From positions 472,750 through 536,749 of the forward strand of contig CANLWB010000003.1 in assembly GCA_947494695.1 (NCBI GenBank): 64,000 bases of DNA, written 5' to 3'. The notes under the pieces are model-generated. The model was given only the letters and a program-made list of their open reading frames with translations. It did no database searches and was not told where the DNA came from. This document shows positions 1 through 9,614 of the stretch, in pieces. The position numbers and the translations under genes are program-made. The DNA is from an uncultured Flavobacteriaceae bacterium. GTDB lineage: Bacteria > Bacteroidota > Bacteroidia > Flavobacteriales > Flavobacteriaceae. Numbering within the stretch: the stretch's first letter is position 1; each line of letters opens with the position of its first letter.

Positions 1-1686
1 GGCCTCTCCTGTAGCCAAAGCAAGGGCTACGGTTCCTGAATCTGCTCCAAAAGCAACGCCTTTGGACATACGTGTATGTGAATCACCTCCAATAATGATA
101 TCCCAATCACCTACTGTAATATCGTTTAATACTTTGTGAATTACATCGGTCATAGCGTGATACGCTCCTTTAGGATCACGAGCAGTGATTAATCCGAAGT
201 CATTCATAAATTGCATTAATCTAGGAATGTTCGCTTTAGATTTATCATCCCAAACAGATGCCGTGTGACACCCAGACTGGTAGGCACCATCTACAATTGG
301 AGAAATAATGGTTGCAGCCATCATCTCTAACTCCTGAGACGTCATTAACCCTGTAGTATCTTGAGATCCTACTATGTTTACTTCAACGCGAACATCAGAA
401 CCTGCATGTAATGTTTTACCAGGTGTTGTTCCAACTGCGTTTTTGTTGAATATTTTCTCTACTGCTGTTAATCCCTGACCTTCAACAGAAATTTCTTTTG
501 AAGCAGCGAATACCTGAGGAACTTCAATTCCTAAAACTTTAGCAGCTAATGTTTGTAATTTTTTACCGAAAACAACAGCATAAGACCCACCTGCTTTTAT
601 AAACTCCATTTTCTGTGGGGTTAAAGCTGCTGAAATATCTTTTAATTCTTTGTCTCCGCTATATAATTTTTTAGTTTTTGTATTAATTGTGAGTACTGTG
701 CCTGTATCAACAGCGTATTCTTGTTTTAATACAGGTTCTCCTTCTTCATCTACAATAGTATTTCCTTCAGCATCTTTTTGCTTCACCCAGTTTTTCAAAT
801 CGATTCCAATACCACCGGTAACTCCAACAGTAGTTAAAAATATGGGAGAAATACCATTTGTTCCAGCAATTACTGGTGCAATATTAATAAATGGTACATA
901 TGGACTTGAGGAAATACCTGTCCATAACGCCACATTGTTTACACCCGACATTCTTGAAGACCCCACTCCCATGGTTCCTTTTTCTGCAATTAACATAACA
1001 CGTTTATCTGGGTGTTGCTCTTTTAAAGCCAACACTTCTTTTTGCATGTCTTTGTTATGCTCAAAAATACATTGTCCGTGTAATTCACGATCTGATCTAG
1101 AGTGCGCATCGGCTCCAGGAGACAATAAATCTGTGGAAATATCACCAACACCAGCAATGTAAGTCACGACTTGAATTTCTTCATCGATCTCTGGCAATTT
1201 TGTAAAAAACTCAGCTTGTGCGTAGCTTTCTAATAATTCTTTAGCAATAGCACTTCCTGCTTTATAAGCATTTTCCAAACGTTCTGTATCTGCTTCATAT
1301 AAAAACACTTGAGTTTTCAATACTTTCGCAGCTTCAGCAGCAATAGCAGCATCATTTCCTAAAGCTAAATCAAGAAGCACTTCAATAGAAGGGCCTCCTT
1401 TCATATGCGATAATTGCTCAAATGCAAAAGCCTGCGTAATTTCCTCAACTACCGATTCACCAAGAATAATTTCTTTTAAAAATTTCGCCTTGACACCAGC
1501 AGCACTAGTTGTCCCCGGCAAGGTGTTATAAATAAAGAATTTAAGAGAATCTTCTCGATGCGTGTTATCTGAATCTTTTATTTGCGAAATAATTTCACTT
1601 AATAATTCAGCTCCATCAATTGGCTTAGGGTGAAGCCCCTGAGCTTTTCTTTCTTCGATTTCCTTGATGTAATCGTTATAGTTCAT
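1..1686 (-). CDS. acnB: Aconitate hydratase B (5' part, cut by window edge)
   Basis: Bifunctional aconitase B, which interconverts citrate and isocitrate in the TCA cycle in the cytoplasm. The reading frame runs uninterrupted from ATG at 1686 (protein starts MNYNDYIKEIEERKAQG) to the left edge and covers residues 1-562. The N-terminal HEAT-like domain (about 1-160) and the following swivel region are present. Family blocks such as GGIGIDLKNWVK, VGSQDTTGLMTSQELE and GGDSHTRMSKGVAFGADSG match AcnB rather than AcnA. The cysteines that ligand the 4Fe-4S cluster lie further C-terminal and are off the window. The frame is long and clean, so it is truncated by the window and not a pseudogene. No neighbour is co-oriented within 290 bp upstream, so it probably has its own promoter. 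Confidence 0.93.
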   Translation of the reverse strand, partial: MNYNDYIKEIEERKAQGLHPKPIDGAELLSEIISQIKDSDNTHREDSLKFFIYNTLPGTTSAAGVKAKFLKEIILGESVVEEITQAFAFEQLSHMKGGPSIEVLLDLALGNDAAIAAEAAKVLKTQVFLYEADTERLENAYKAGSAIAKELLESYAQAEFFTKLPEIDEEIQVVTYIAGVGDISTDLLSPGADAHSRSDRELHGQCIFEHNKDMQKEVLALKEQHPDKRVMLIAEKGTMGVGSSRMSGVNNVALWTGISSSPYVPFINIAPVIAGTNGISPIFLTTVGVTGGIGIDLKNWVKQKDAEGNTIVDEEGEPVLKQEYAVDTGTVLTINTKTKKLYSGDKELKDISAALTPQKMEFIKAGGSYAVVFGKKLQTLAAKVLGIEVPQVFAASKEISVEGQGLTAVEKIFNKNAVGTTPGKTLHAGSDVRVEVNIVGSQDTTGLMTSQELEMMAATIISPIVDGAYQSGCHTASVWDDKSKANIPRLMQFMNDFGLITARDPKGAYHAMTDVIHKVLNDITVGDWDIIIGGDSHTRMSKGVAFGADSGTVALALATGEA

Positions 1687-1981
1687 ATAAAGAAGTGTTT
1701 CAAATGTTAAATTGGCTTGACTATAATTTGTGAAAGGTATAATAACGGCATCTCAATTATCAGGTGCGTGTTCCTTTCATCATGCCAATGTCATAAAAAG
1801 TAATATTAAATTTTATTTCAAAAGCGACGCAAAATACGAATTTAATACAAAGATTTAAAAATTAACGACGTAATACATTGTGCAATAATCTTAATTTATT
1901 ATTGTAGCATTATTAATTATTATCGTTTGTGGTTTTGATATTTTAGTTCGGTTAAAATTGATGATTTAATAAGCTCAAGTG

Positions 1982-3103
1982 CTAAATAAACCTATTTTTA
2001 ATAAAATTAGAATCTCTTAAGCGGGTCATAGGTTTTTCAAAAAACCTGTAAAGCATATAAGAACTTAAGACCACAATGGATAAATAAACCATAATATAAA
2101 CCAGCGTATCGAATCCGGAAAAGCTATTTGCAGGAACAAAATACTGAAGTAATTGCAATATTACAGAGTTATGCAATAGGTAAATAGCATAAGAGGTTAG
2201 GCTTATAGAGGTGATCGGTTTGGAAATAATCTGTGGGGCTGTTTTCATCTCACTTAACAGTGGAAACATTAATAATATAGCCATTGAATTTATGGGTAGA
2301 TACAACACATTCCAAACAAAAGGGTGTTCGTTTATTCTAATTCCTTTCATAAGCATTATAATATTCAACCCGGTAAACACCATCACCCCTAAAGCAAAAG
2401 ATACATATTTTGTGCTTTTCCAGAGCCTTGTTTTTACAATAGATATATAGGCTGCTAAAACGCCATAATACACGGCATCTAGTCTATAAATAACAACAGC
2501 CTTCAAGCTCTCATTCCAATGTATTAGGGTTCTTGTAGCCTCATTAATATTGTAAATTACTTTGGTAGCTATAAACAGTAAAATCACCAATAATGTAACA
2601 TACAGAAACATTTTAGACTTTGAAATCCTGGTTTTTATAAACCCGGCAGAAAACAAAAGAAGAGGCCCCAAAATGTATGCAAACTCTTCAATAGACAAAC
2701 TCCATGATTCCATAAAGAATGCGGGCATACGCCATGAAAAGTTTTGAATAAAAAGTGCATAAGTCCATAAATTATTAGGCAGAATCGCTCCAACATATAC
2801 CGCCACACCAATATTGATCAATAGCACCAGATAATAATTGGGTAACGTTCTAAACCAGCGTCTCACCCAAAAATAGAATACACTCGAAAATCCAAAATCT
2901 TCAAAGACATACAGTCTATAGAGTATTCTTCCTATTAAAAAACCACTTAAAACGAAAAAGATTTCGACACCAAGCAGACCAAAAACGCTCATAATATCTA
3001 ATAGCAATCCCTTGTTTTTTGGTATGATCCAAGCCACATGAGAAAACACCACCATAATAATAGCAATTGCTCGAACTAAATCCAGACCAAAAACTCTACG
3101 CAT
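1982..3103 (-). CDS. Acyltransferase 3 family membrane protein
   Basis: Integral-membrane O-acyltransferase (373 aa, family PF01757) of the type that acylates surface polysaccharide, lipid or peptidoglycan sugars. The N-terminal R-x10-H signature is visible (Arg11, His22 in FSHVAWI), as is the family motif WSLSIEE at 134-140. About ten hydrophobic segments span the protein and it ends in a basic tail. Length is normal for a stand-alone acyltransferase without the periplasmic SGNH domain. It starts 4 bp after the stop of the upstream membrane gene, so the two are very probably co-transcribed. The acceptor cannot be read from sequence and no glycosyltransferases are nearby. Confidence 0.88.
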   Translation of the reverse strand: MRRVFGLDLVRAIAIIMVVFSHVAWIIPKNKGLLLDIMSVFGLLGVEIFFVLSGFLIGRILYRLYVFEDFGFSSVFYFWVRRWFRTLPNYYLVLLINIGVAVYVGAILPNNLWTYALFIQNFSWRMPAFFMESWSLSIEEFAYILGPLLLFSAGFIKTRISKSKMFLYVTLLVILLFIATKVIYNINEATRTLIHWNESLKAVVIYRLDAVYYGVLAAYISIVKTRLWKSTKYVSFALGVMVFTGLNIIMLMKGIRINEHPFVWNVLYLPINSMAILLMFPLLSEMKTAPQIISKPITSISLTSYAIYLLHNSVILQLLQYFVPANSFSGFDTLVYIMVYLSIVVLSSYMLYRFFEKPMTRLRDSNFIKNRFI

Positions 3104-3107
3104 TTAC

Positions 3108-4208
3108 CTATTTTTTATAATACTGTATGGATGTTGTATGTGCTCCTGTAAACGTTTCAAGATATTTCTGCAAATACAGATAAATTCGGTCTTCGGGATA
3201 GCATAATACGTTTGTAAATGCCAAACTCCATTCATTTACATTTATATACCACTGTCCTTCGTATTCCCTCACAATGCGTCTCACATCCTTAGGAAGCTTA
3301 TTTATGTCTTTATTGTCTGAGAAAAAAATATTACAGTAAGATGGTTTTCCCGAAAAATAACTAAAAGCTAGCAGATGGTCATAATAACCAACCAAATTTA
3401 ATGCAGGAAGCAATACAGCGTAAACAGCGATAATTTTTAGTTTTAAGGACTTGCTAGCTTTCAAATTTGTGATATTCCAATCGAATTCGCGATATAGCAT
3501 GAATAGTAGGATCACATTAACCATATTCCAGGGAAAAACCATAAAATCGGCTCCTCCATAGGCAAGCGTAATTAAAACTATGGTATGCATAATGGCTAGT
3601 AAAAACACCCCAAACTTTCTGGTCTTATTAAATAATAATGCGACTCCAAAAGATGCTTCGAGAAAGGGCACCATCCAGGTAAATGTCTGTCTAAGAAAAG
3701 AAGGTACGAACGGTATTCTCTTTTCTAGTCCACCAAACCAAATTTCAAAAAAGACGGTATTCGCTTTATGTAGACCACTCCAAATATAGGTCCCCGCCAT
3801 GAGCAGGAAAAAAGCAATCTTAAACTGCTTAAAATTGTTTCTAAACACATCGTAAAAGAAGATAATAATAGCGATTTCGAAAAAGAAGGGTTGAATTCGT
3901 GTCTGATCGAAAACAGCCAACAACATATACATTACGAAAAAAAACAAACCGCCTCTCCCCTTATCTTTTAATAGGAACCAAATGGCTGAAGCTCCAAACA
4001 CTACTAATAAAAAGACATCAATAAAGAAACTAAACTCTAAGCGCTCAAAAAATAGTGGTGTGGTAGGAAAACTTCTGGTTGAAAACCAAACCGGAAAACT
4101 TAATATTATGGGAATTAAGAAACTAACAATTAATAAGATTCTAATTAGTAATCTTTTTGATATTCCCATTCTTATCATTTTATGATCTGATTGTCCGTAA
4201 TTTATCAT
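3108..4208 (-). CDS. Polytopic membrane protein, HTTM/DoxX-like
   Basis: A 366-aa protein with about eight membrane segments and a soluble C-terminal tail of roughly 90 residues. A central block (SGLHKANTVFFEIWF, then a P-x2-E-rich helix and a HTIVL helix, then FPWNM) resembles the core of HTTM (vitamin-K-carboxylase-like) proteins, where a conserved Lys-containing helix is followed by His-bearing helices. I infer distant HTTM/MauE/DoxX kinship, not a proven function. The start may be the internal Met at about 4178 (MIRMGISKR), because the first ten residues are polar and unremarkable. It lies directly upstream of the acyltransferase gene and is divergent from the copper-protein pair; a GC-rich hairpin sits in the shared intergenic region. 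Confidence 0.6.
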   Translation of the reverse strand: MINYGQSDHKMIRMGISKRLLIRILLIVSFLIPIILSFPVWFSTRSFPTTPLFFERLEFSFFIDVFLLVVFGASAIWFLLKDKGRGGLFFFVMYMLLAVFDQTRIQPFFFEIAIIIFFYDVFRNNFKQFKIAFFLLMAGTYIWSGLHKANTVFFEIWFGGLEKRIPFVPSFLRQTFTWMVPFLEASFGVALLFNKTRKFGVFLLAIMHTIVLITLAYGGADFMVFPWNMVNVILLFMLYREFDWNITNLKASKSLKLKIIAVYAVLLPALNLVGYYDHLLAFSYFSGKPSYCNIFFSDNKDINKLPKDVRRIVREYEGQWYINVNEWSLAFTNVLCYPEDRIYLYLQKYLETFTGAHTTSIQYYKK

Positions 4209-4290
4209 AATTAAATGCCATCAATCTGAACGTGTTTCGGGATTTAGACACAAACTGCTAAATATCAAAACCATGAGATTCTCTACCTAG

Positions 4291-4313
4291 ACGGCAGACA
4301 GGCTCACTGCCGT
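4291..4313. repeat. Intergenic GC-rich hairpin
   Basis: Perfect 7-bp inverted repeat (ACGGCAG, 9-nt loop, CTGCCGT) preceded by CTACCTAG, standing out as GC-rich in an AT-rich intergenic region between divergent genes. A related string, CTACCTAGACGG, occurs again at about 34437. The two look like members of a short dispersed intergenic palindrome family; no transposase is present. Confidence 0.5.
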
Positions 4314-4425
4314 TCGGAATGGCATAAGGAATATATTTATAATACAAAACGGGCATTCAATTTTATTATATATATTTAAATATAAAAAGCACTATTTTCG
4401 TTATCCAAATAGTAGAATTTCCTAT

Positions 4426-5577
4426 ATGAAATCTAAAGTAACAAAATATTTTGTTTTTCTAACATTAATGTTGATCGCTATTGGAGGACTCTACTACTTG
4501 AATCTCTCTAACCGGCACCGGGCCATTGTTAAGACTTATCTATTTCATAAATTGGGCCTTGTTGATAATAGTTGGAATATAAAGACACAGGAGGGATATG
4601 TTTCCTTAACCACACCCACTATGGTTATCGACAATGTTTACAAATCTATGGAAGGGCCACAAGTTAAAAAGCCGTTTCAGCTGGCAACGGAAAAATCAGA
4701 TTTGGTTTGGCTCACCTCTTTTGAAACGGAAGCCATTAACGCCGATGAAAACACCAAGGTTTCCAATGATTTTATTTGTCATACCAATATCGATTTTTAT
4801 GATGGTGAACATTATGGAAGATGGGGTTTAAACCATAGAATTGGGGTACAATATCCGCGATTGACCACGATGACCACTGGTATTGAACAATATGCATTTC
4901 CAAAAGGCTATGGATTTCCGGTTTTTAGTGATGAGAATTTATTTCTGGCGACTCAAACTTTAAATCATAATATTGTGGGTGATGCCTTTTCTGTGAAACA
5001 CAAAGTATCTATTGGCTTTGTAAAACATCATGAAAGCATGAAACCGCTTATGCCTAAAACGATTATGATTGTTTTACCCTACGATCCTAAAAATCCTTTT
5101 AGAGGCCCTACAGAAGACCATCCCAACTCATGCCTGCCTCTGGAAACAAAGAACCACAGCTATACCTACGATGATGGGAAAACATATTCTGCACACTGGG
5201 TGGTTTCCCCAGGTGAGGCTACCTACAAAACCAATGTTACCAATCAATTGCAACTCAACGAGGATGCGACTTTGCATTTCATAGCAACCCATTTACATCC
5301 ATTTTCGGAAACACTTTCTTTTAGAGATAAAACTATAGATTCTACCTTATTTATCAGTGAAGCAAAAAATCATCCTGATAGAATAGGTCTTGAAGAGATC
5401 ACCTATTTTTCAAGTGAAAACGGTATAAAACTCTATAAAGATCATGAGTATGAATTGATATTAAAGACCTATAACACGTCCAATAGCAATCAGGATATGA
5501 TGGGAAGTATGTTCATGTTTCTCTACGATAGAGAAATGCACGAGCGTTTAAAAATATTTAACAACGATGGTCTATGA
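4426..5577 (+). CDS. Membrane-anchored probable PHM-like copper protein
   Basis: A 383-aa protein with an N-terminal signal anchor (hydrophobic residues 8-26) and a large extracytoplasmic domain. Several features recall the two-domain fold of peptidylglycine-alpha-hydroxylating monooxygenase (PHM): a CHTNID element (Cys118, His119), a His181 region, an HLH motif at 289-291 (compare the HxH of the CuM site), and a Met-rich strand with MMGSM near 358-362 (compare the CuM methionine). The FPKGYGFP segment at 159-165 is also typical of these proteins. The gene overlaps the next one, a Sco-type copper chaperone, by an ATGA junction, which fits a copper protein matured by its partner. Substrate is unknown. 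The assignment is inference from motif spacing; a copper-binding non-enzymatic role is equally possible. Confidence 0.5.
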   Translation: MKSKVTKYFVFLTLMLIAIGGLYYLNLSNRHRAIVKTYLFHKLGLVDNSWNIKTQEGYVSLTTPTMVIDNVYKSMEGPQVKKPFQLATEKSDLVWLTSFETEAINADENTKVSNDFICHTNIDFYDGEHYGRWGLNHRIGVQYPRLTTMTTGIEQYAFPKGYGFPVFSDENLFLATQTLNHNIVGDAFSVKHKVSIGFVKHHESMKPLMPKTIMIVLPYDPKNPFRGPTEDHPNSCLPLETKNHSYTYDDGKTYSAHWVVSPGEATYKTNVTNQLQLNEDATLHFIATHLHPFSETLSFRDKTIDSTLFISEAKNHPDRIGLEEITYFSSENGIKLYKDHEYELILKTYNTSNSNQDMMGSMFMFLYDREMHERLKIFNNDGL

Positions 5578-6167
5578 AAGTTTTAAAGGCTCTTGTTTTA
5601 TTGCTTTTTTGGGGATGTCAAAATAACACCAAAGAACTCCCTGTATTAAGTTATAACATTGATAGCGACGGACATAAAGCTTACTATTCCATATCTTACC
5701 AGGGGTTCACCAACCAATTAAATACCGGTTTTAGCACAAAGCATATTGATAATAAAGTATCTATCGCAAATTTCTTTTTTACACGTTGTCCCAGTATTTG
5801 TCCGCCAATGCGTATAAAATTGATAGAGATTGCAAAGACCTTTGAAGACCATGATGATTTTTTAATAATTTCTCATACCATCGACCCTGAACACGATAGT
5901 ATTCCAGTTTTAAAATCTTATTCCGAATCTACAGGAATTCCTAACAACTCATGGCAATTCTTACATGCAGATGTTGAAAAAACAAAAGCGCAGGCTAATC
6001 AATTTATGACTCGCTTTGCCCCTACAAAAGATGGCACAGATTTTTATCACAGCAGTTATGTCGCTCTTGTCGATAAAAAGCGAGCTATAAGAGGTTTTTA
6101 TAATATTTTGGTGAATGAGGATCTAGAACGATTAAAAAACGACATATCATTCCTGTTATCAAGGTGA
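5574..6167 (+). CDS. SCO1/SenC family copper chaperone lipoprotein
   Basis: Thioredoxin-fold copper chaperone of 197 aa. A lipoprotein signal precedes Cys15. The copper-binding CxxxC motif is intact (RCPSICPP, Cys72 and Cys76) and the third ligand of the family, a distal histidine, is His159 in FYHSSYVALVD. Sco proteins load CuA sites or reduce target thiols at the outer face of the inner membrane or in the periplasm. The ATG overlaps the stop of the upstream gene by 4 bp (ATGA), implying translational coupling, so its client is more likely that PHM-like protein than a cytochrome oxidase, none of which is nearby. Confidence 0.88.
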   Translation: MKVLKALVLLLFWGCQNNTKELPVLSYNIDSDGHKAYYSISYQGFTNQLNTGFSTKHIDNKVSIANFFFTRCPSICPPMRIKLIEIAKTFEDHDDFLIISHTIDPEHDSIPVLKSYSESTGIPNNSWQFLHADVEKTKAQANQFMTRFAPTKDGTDFYHSSYVALVDKKRAIRGFYNILVNEDLERLKNDISFLLSR

Positions 6168-6370
6168 GTGCATTAAAACGTGCTAATTCCTCTTTTTAAT
6201 ATCTATGGTAATGTCAAAATCAAATTTTTACAAGCAAATTTTACCATTCTTTCGACCAAACGTAAGACCAACTTTAGGAAACATTGTAATTAAGTGAACT
6301 TTGAGGAGCAAAGATATTACTATAAACTAATAGCGCTTAATTTAAATTATACGCCTTGAATAGGGTCAGA

Positions 6371-7324
6371 TTAAAACAAACTCTTAATAATGTCTTCCTC
6401 GGTAATACCTTCGGCTTCAGCTTTGTAGTTTTTAATGATCCTGTGTCTTAAAATTCCATTGGCTACGGCTTGTACATTCTCTATATCTGGTGAGAACTTA
6501 CCATGAATTGCAGCATGCGTTTTAGCAGCAAGAATTAAGTTTTGAGATGCTCTTGGGCCTGCACCCCAGTCGATATAAGTTTTTACCAAATCGGGAGCTG
6601 CATCGCCATTAGGTCTTGTTTTACCAACCATAGACACGGCATATTCAATAACATTATCGGCAACAGGGATACGACGTATCAAGTGCTGAAAATCGACAAT
6701 TTGTTGTGCGGAAAATAACGAATTGACCTTGGCTTCTACATCGTTAGTTGTAGCTTTAACAACCGCCACTTCTTCTTCAAAAGAAGGATAATCTAAATTA
6801 ATGGCAAACATAAAACGGTCTAATTGGGCTTCGGGTAAGGGGTATGTCCCTTCCTGCTCAATAGGGTTTTGTGTCGCTAAAACGAAATATGGTAAGCTCA
6901 ACTTGTAATGATGTCCTGCTACGGTAACAGCTCTTTCCTGCATGGCTTCTAAAAGAGCGGCCTGTGTTTTTGGTGGCGTTCTATTAATCTCATCCGCCAA
7001 AATAATATTAGAAAAAATAGGACCTTTTATAAATTTAAAATGTCTGTCTTCATCCAAAATCTCACTACCTAAAATATCACTGGGCATTAAATCTGGAGTA
7101 AACTGAATACGTTTAAAATCTAACCCCAGGGCTTGTGCAATGGTATTTACCATTAATGTCTTTGCCAAACCGGGAACACCAATAAGTAGCGAGTGACCAC
7201 CAGAAAATATTGAGATTAAAATTTGATTTACAACTGTGTCCTGGCCTATGATAACTTTGGCTATTTCAGTTTTTAAATCCTTATACTGTTTTACAAATTG
7301 CTCGATCGCAGCGACGTCAGACAT
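6371..7324 (-). CDS. MoxR family AAA+ ATPase
   Basis: MoxR-type chaperone ATPase of 317 aa. Walker A appears in the family form GVPGLAKT (49-56) and Walker B as IILADEIN (107-114), followed by a sensor segment around LATQNPIEQEG and a C-terminal helical lid. MoxR proteins usually assist assembly of metal-dependent or surface complexes with DUF58 and VWA partners. No such partner lies downstream here; the gene is the last of the parvulin operon, 2 bp after the stop of the 487-aa SurA-like gene. I infer co-expression with the envelope-folding factors, but a direct role in that process is not shown. Confidence 0.92.
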   Translation of the reverse strand: MSDVAAIEQFVKQYKDLKTEIAKVIIGQDTVVNQILISIFSGGHSLLIGVPGLAKTLMVNTIAQALGLDFKRIQFTPDLMPSDILGSEILDEDRHFKFIKGPIFSNIILADEINRTPPKTQAALLEAMQERAVTVAGHHYKLSLPYFVLATQNPIEQEGTYPLPEAQLDRFMFAINLDYPSFEEEVAVVKATTNDVEAKVNSLFSAQQIVDFQHLIRRIPVADNVIEYAVSMVGKTRPNGDAAPDLVKTYIDWGAGPRASQNLILAAKTHAAIHGKFSPDIENVQAVANGILRHRIIKNYKAEAEGITEEDIIKSLF

Positions 7325-7326
7325 AT

Positions 7327-8790
7327 TTACTTTTTTAACCAGTTACCGGCATACTCACAATCTCTATATGGTCCACTAACTTTTATGTATGTATCTAATA
7401 TTTTCTCTTTTTGCCATGTTTGTATGGCTTTAATTTGCTTTTCTCTTAGTGCTAACTCTTTAATTTTAAGAAAGTCTCTTGCATAGGAGGCTTTGTGCTC
7501 GTCTATTCTATCTGTTACTTTTATAATTTTAAAGGATACATTTCCTTTACGATCCTGCTCAGTAAGCACCTGGCTTACTTCATTATCATTTAAATTCTGA
7601 ATTTGCGCATAAAGCTCAGGATCCATCTTAGTCAAATCAAAATTATAATCCTGCGTTTGCGGGTTAATAAGTTGCCCACCATCTCCGCGCGTTTCTTTTT
7701 CATCACTGGCTTCCTTGGCTGCTTCTGCAAATGTAATATCACCGTCAACAATACGTTGTCTTACTTTTTCTAAACGTTCCTTAGCCTCTTTTACGGCTTC
7801 ACTGGAAACCTTTGGAAATAATAAAACATGGCTTACATCATATTCCTGACCTCTAATTTTTTCACAATAAACAATATGGTAGCCAAACTCAGACTCAAAC
7901 GGATCGGATACTTCACCTTCCTGAAGTGAAAATGCCACCTGTCTAAACTCTTTAACCATTCGAGGTTTTTTCCTATTCAGAGTATACACATAACCCGATT
8001 GTTTCATCCCTGGGTCTTGACCATACAATACCACTTTAGAACGGAAACTGGCACCGTTTTCAACCACATCGGCCTTAAATTGCTTTAAGCGGTCAATAAC
8101 TTTTTGCTTCTCTTCCTCAGATATTTTTGGTTTTGCTACAATTTGAGCTACTTTAAGTTCTGTACCGAAATCCGGACGTTCCTCTTCCGGGATTTTATTA
8201 AAAAACGTTCTCACCTCTTCCGGAGTGACTTCAACTTCCTCTACAATACTAGCGCGCATTTTAGTAGAGAGTTTGTTATTCTTTATGATTTCAAAAATAT
8301 AATCTCTTAAGCCCTTTTCATCCTCTTGCTTATAAAACTTGACTAACTCGTCCATATCTGGTTTTTGCTGTAAAAACTGCTGAATGGTATAATCAACCTC
8401 CTGTCTAACTTCGGCATCAGATACAGGAATACTATCTTGAATCGCATGGTGCGCGTATAATTTATTCTCTAACAAGGTTCCCATAATCTGACAGTCTGTA
8501 ACGCCTTCTAAGGATCCTCCTGCTGCAGTAATTTGTTCTCGCTCTTTAGGAACATCAGAATCCAAAATAATAAAGTCTCCAACCACGGCCGCAACACCAT
8601 CGATCTTAACAGCCTTTTGGGCTGAAACCGAATCTGTCTTTTCAACGACTTCCTCTACTACCGCTTCTTTAACCTCTTCTTTTATAACCTCCTGTGCATA
8701 GGTTGCATTCGCTAATAGTAACGACATGCCTAAAACGGATAGATATTTCAAATTAATCGTAAATTTCAAATTGTTTATTCTTAATAGCAT
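7327..8790 (-). CDS. SurA-like peptidylprolyl isomerase (periplasmic)
   Basis: Periplasmic chaperone and prolyl isomerase of 487 aa. It has a signal peptide ending at about ATYAQ, an acidic Glu/Val-rich linker, a SurA N-domain (VAAVVGDFIILDSDV), then two parvulin repeats. The first contains FGYHIVYCE and the second GGQLINPQ. Its likely job is escort of outer-membrane beta-barrels. The ATG at 8790 overlaps the upstream gene by 38 bp; a TTG at 8769 is an alternative that still leaves a good signal peptide, while the internal ATG before SLLLANATYAQ leaves one that is too short. The start is therefore uncertain. It is the third of four genes in the operon. Confidence 0.9.
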   Translation of the reverse strand: MLLRINNLKFTINLKYLSVLGMSLLLANATYAQEVIKEEVKEAVVEEVVEKTDSVSAQKAVKIDGVAAVVGDFIILDSDVPKEREQITAAGGSLEGVTDCQIMGTLLENKLYAHHAIQDSIPVSDAEVRQEVDYTIQQFLQQKPDMDELVKFYKQEDEKGLRDYIFEIIKNNKLSTKMRASIVEEVEVTPEEVRTFFNKIPEEERPDFGTELKVAQIVAKPKISEEEKQKVIDRLKQFKADVVENGASFRSKVVLYGQDPGMKQSGYVYTLNRKKPRMVKEFRQVAFSLQEGEVSDPFESEFGYHIVYCEKIRGQEYDVSHVLLFPKVSSEAVKEAKERLEKVRQRIVDGDITFAEAAKEASDEKETRGDGGQLINPQTQDYNFDLTKMDPELYAQIQNLNDNEVSQVLTEQDRKGNVSFKIIKVTDRIDEHKASYARDFLKIKELALREKQIKAIQTWQKEKILDTYIKVSGPYRDCEYAGNWLKK

Positions 8791-9607
8791 CTTTAGTAAT
8801 ATCTTTTTCTAATTCTGTAATTAGTTCAAGTTTTCTTTTATTAATAACTATTTGATCTATGGTAGGTCTAACATACTCAAGTGGAGCATTGTCATTTCTC
8901 AATAAAACATCATTAATTTGCATCAAATATACTCCTAATGAGTCTTTGAGTTGTATAAAATTAGATTTTTTTAACAATTGATTTTTATTTTTCCGGCTCA
9001 CCACGGGAATTTTATCAATAATTTGGGTAAACCTAATCCAAATGGAGTCGTTTAAGGAATAAGATTTAAATTGAATCGATATAGAATCTAACTCTTTTTT
9101 ATCGGTATCATTATACCGTCTAAACTTCTTTTTTATGTCATCAAAATCAATAATATTTTCGTCTACATGAATGTAACGAAATTTAAGAAGTTCTTCATTT
9201 AATTTAAAAACCTCTGAATTGTTTTCATAGTAAGCTTGCGCTTCATTTTCGTGAACTACGGTATCTATATTTTTTTTCACCAAAGCTTCCATATAGGCCT
9301 TGGTATATAAATCGCTTTTATACTGATCTACCAACCTATTAAACGCTTCCAGTTTTTCATCACTTAAATTAAGTTCTGCACCATCAACCAACAATTGCTG
9401 GGTAGCCCAACGGTTAATAAAATTCTGTACCAGGAGTGTACTATCTTGTTTAGATGTATCATCAGATACTAAATCCTTAATATCATCATAAAACAAATAC
9501 GCTTCATTCACCCTAGCAATAGGCACCTGTTCTTCGGTACTATTAAACAAATTACAAGATGTCACTACCGCAAAAAGCAGTACACATAAAATACGCTTAT
9601 CCCCCAC
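8753..9607 (-). CDS. SurA-N-like lipoprotein without isomerase domain
   Basis: Predicted lipoprotein of 284 aa (lipobox before Cys18 in VVTSCNLF). The body is helical with the pattern of the SurA/PpiC N-terminal chaperone region (VARVNEAYLFYDDIK, then NRWATQQLLVDGA) but has no recognisable parvulin domain. It sits between two parvulin genes, 7 bp downstream of the 650-aa protein and overlapping the 487-aa one. I infer a chaperone partner in outer-membrane protein biogenesis. The arrangement parvulin, short SurA-N-like protein, parvulin is, to my knowledge, recurrent in Bacteroidota. The family name cannot be fixed without a search. Confidence 0.75.
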   Translation of the reverse strand: MGDKRILCVLLFAVVTSCNLFNSTEEQVPIARVNEAYLFYDDIKDLVSDDTSKQDSTLLVQNFINRWATQQLLVDGAELNLSDEKLEAFNRLVDQYKSDLYTKAYMEALVKKNIDTVVHENEAQAYYENNSEVFKLNEELLKFRYIHVDENIIDFDDIKKKFRRYNDTDKKELDSISIQFKSYSLNDSIWIRFTQIIDKIPVVSRKNKNQLLKKSNFIQLKDSLGVYLMQINDVLLRNDNAPLEYVRPTIDQIVINKRKLELITELEKDITKDAIKNKQFEIYD

Positions 9608-9614
9608 CTATACT

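Noticed and set aside
650..1162. 170-codon plus-strand open frame with a hydrophobic start
   Set aside because: It is antisense to the intact acnB frame, which is continuous across the whole left edge.
1687..1981. Possible acnB promoter with CAAA elements near 1828-1850
   Set aside because: TTTG and TATTTTG boxes are only 11 nt apart, too close for the known promoter spacing.
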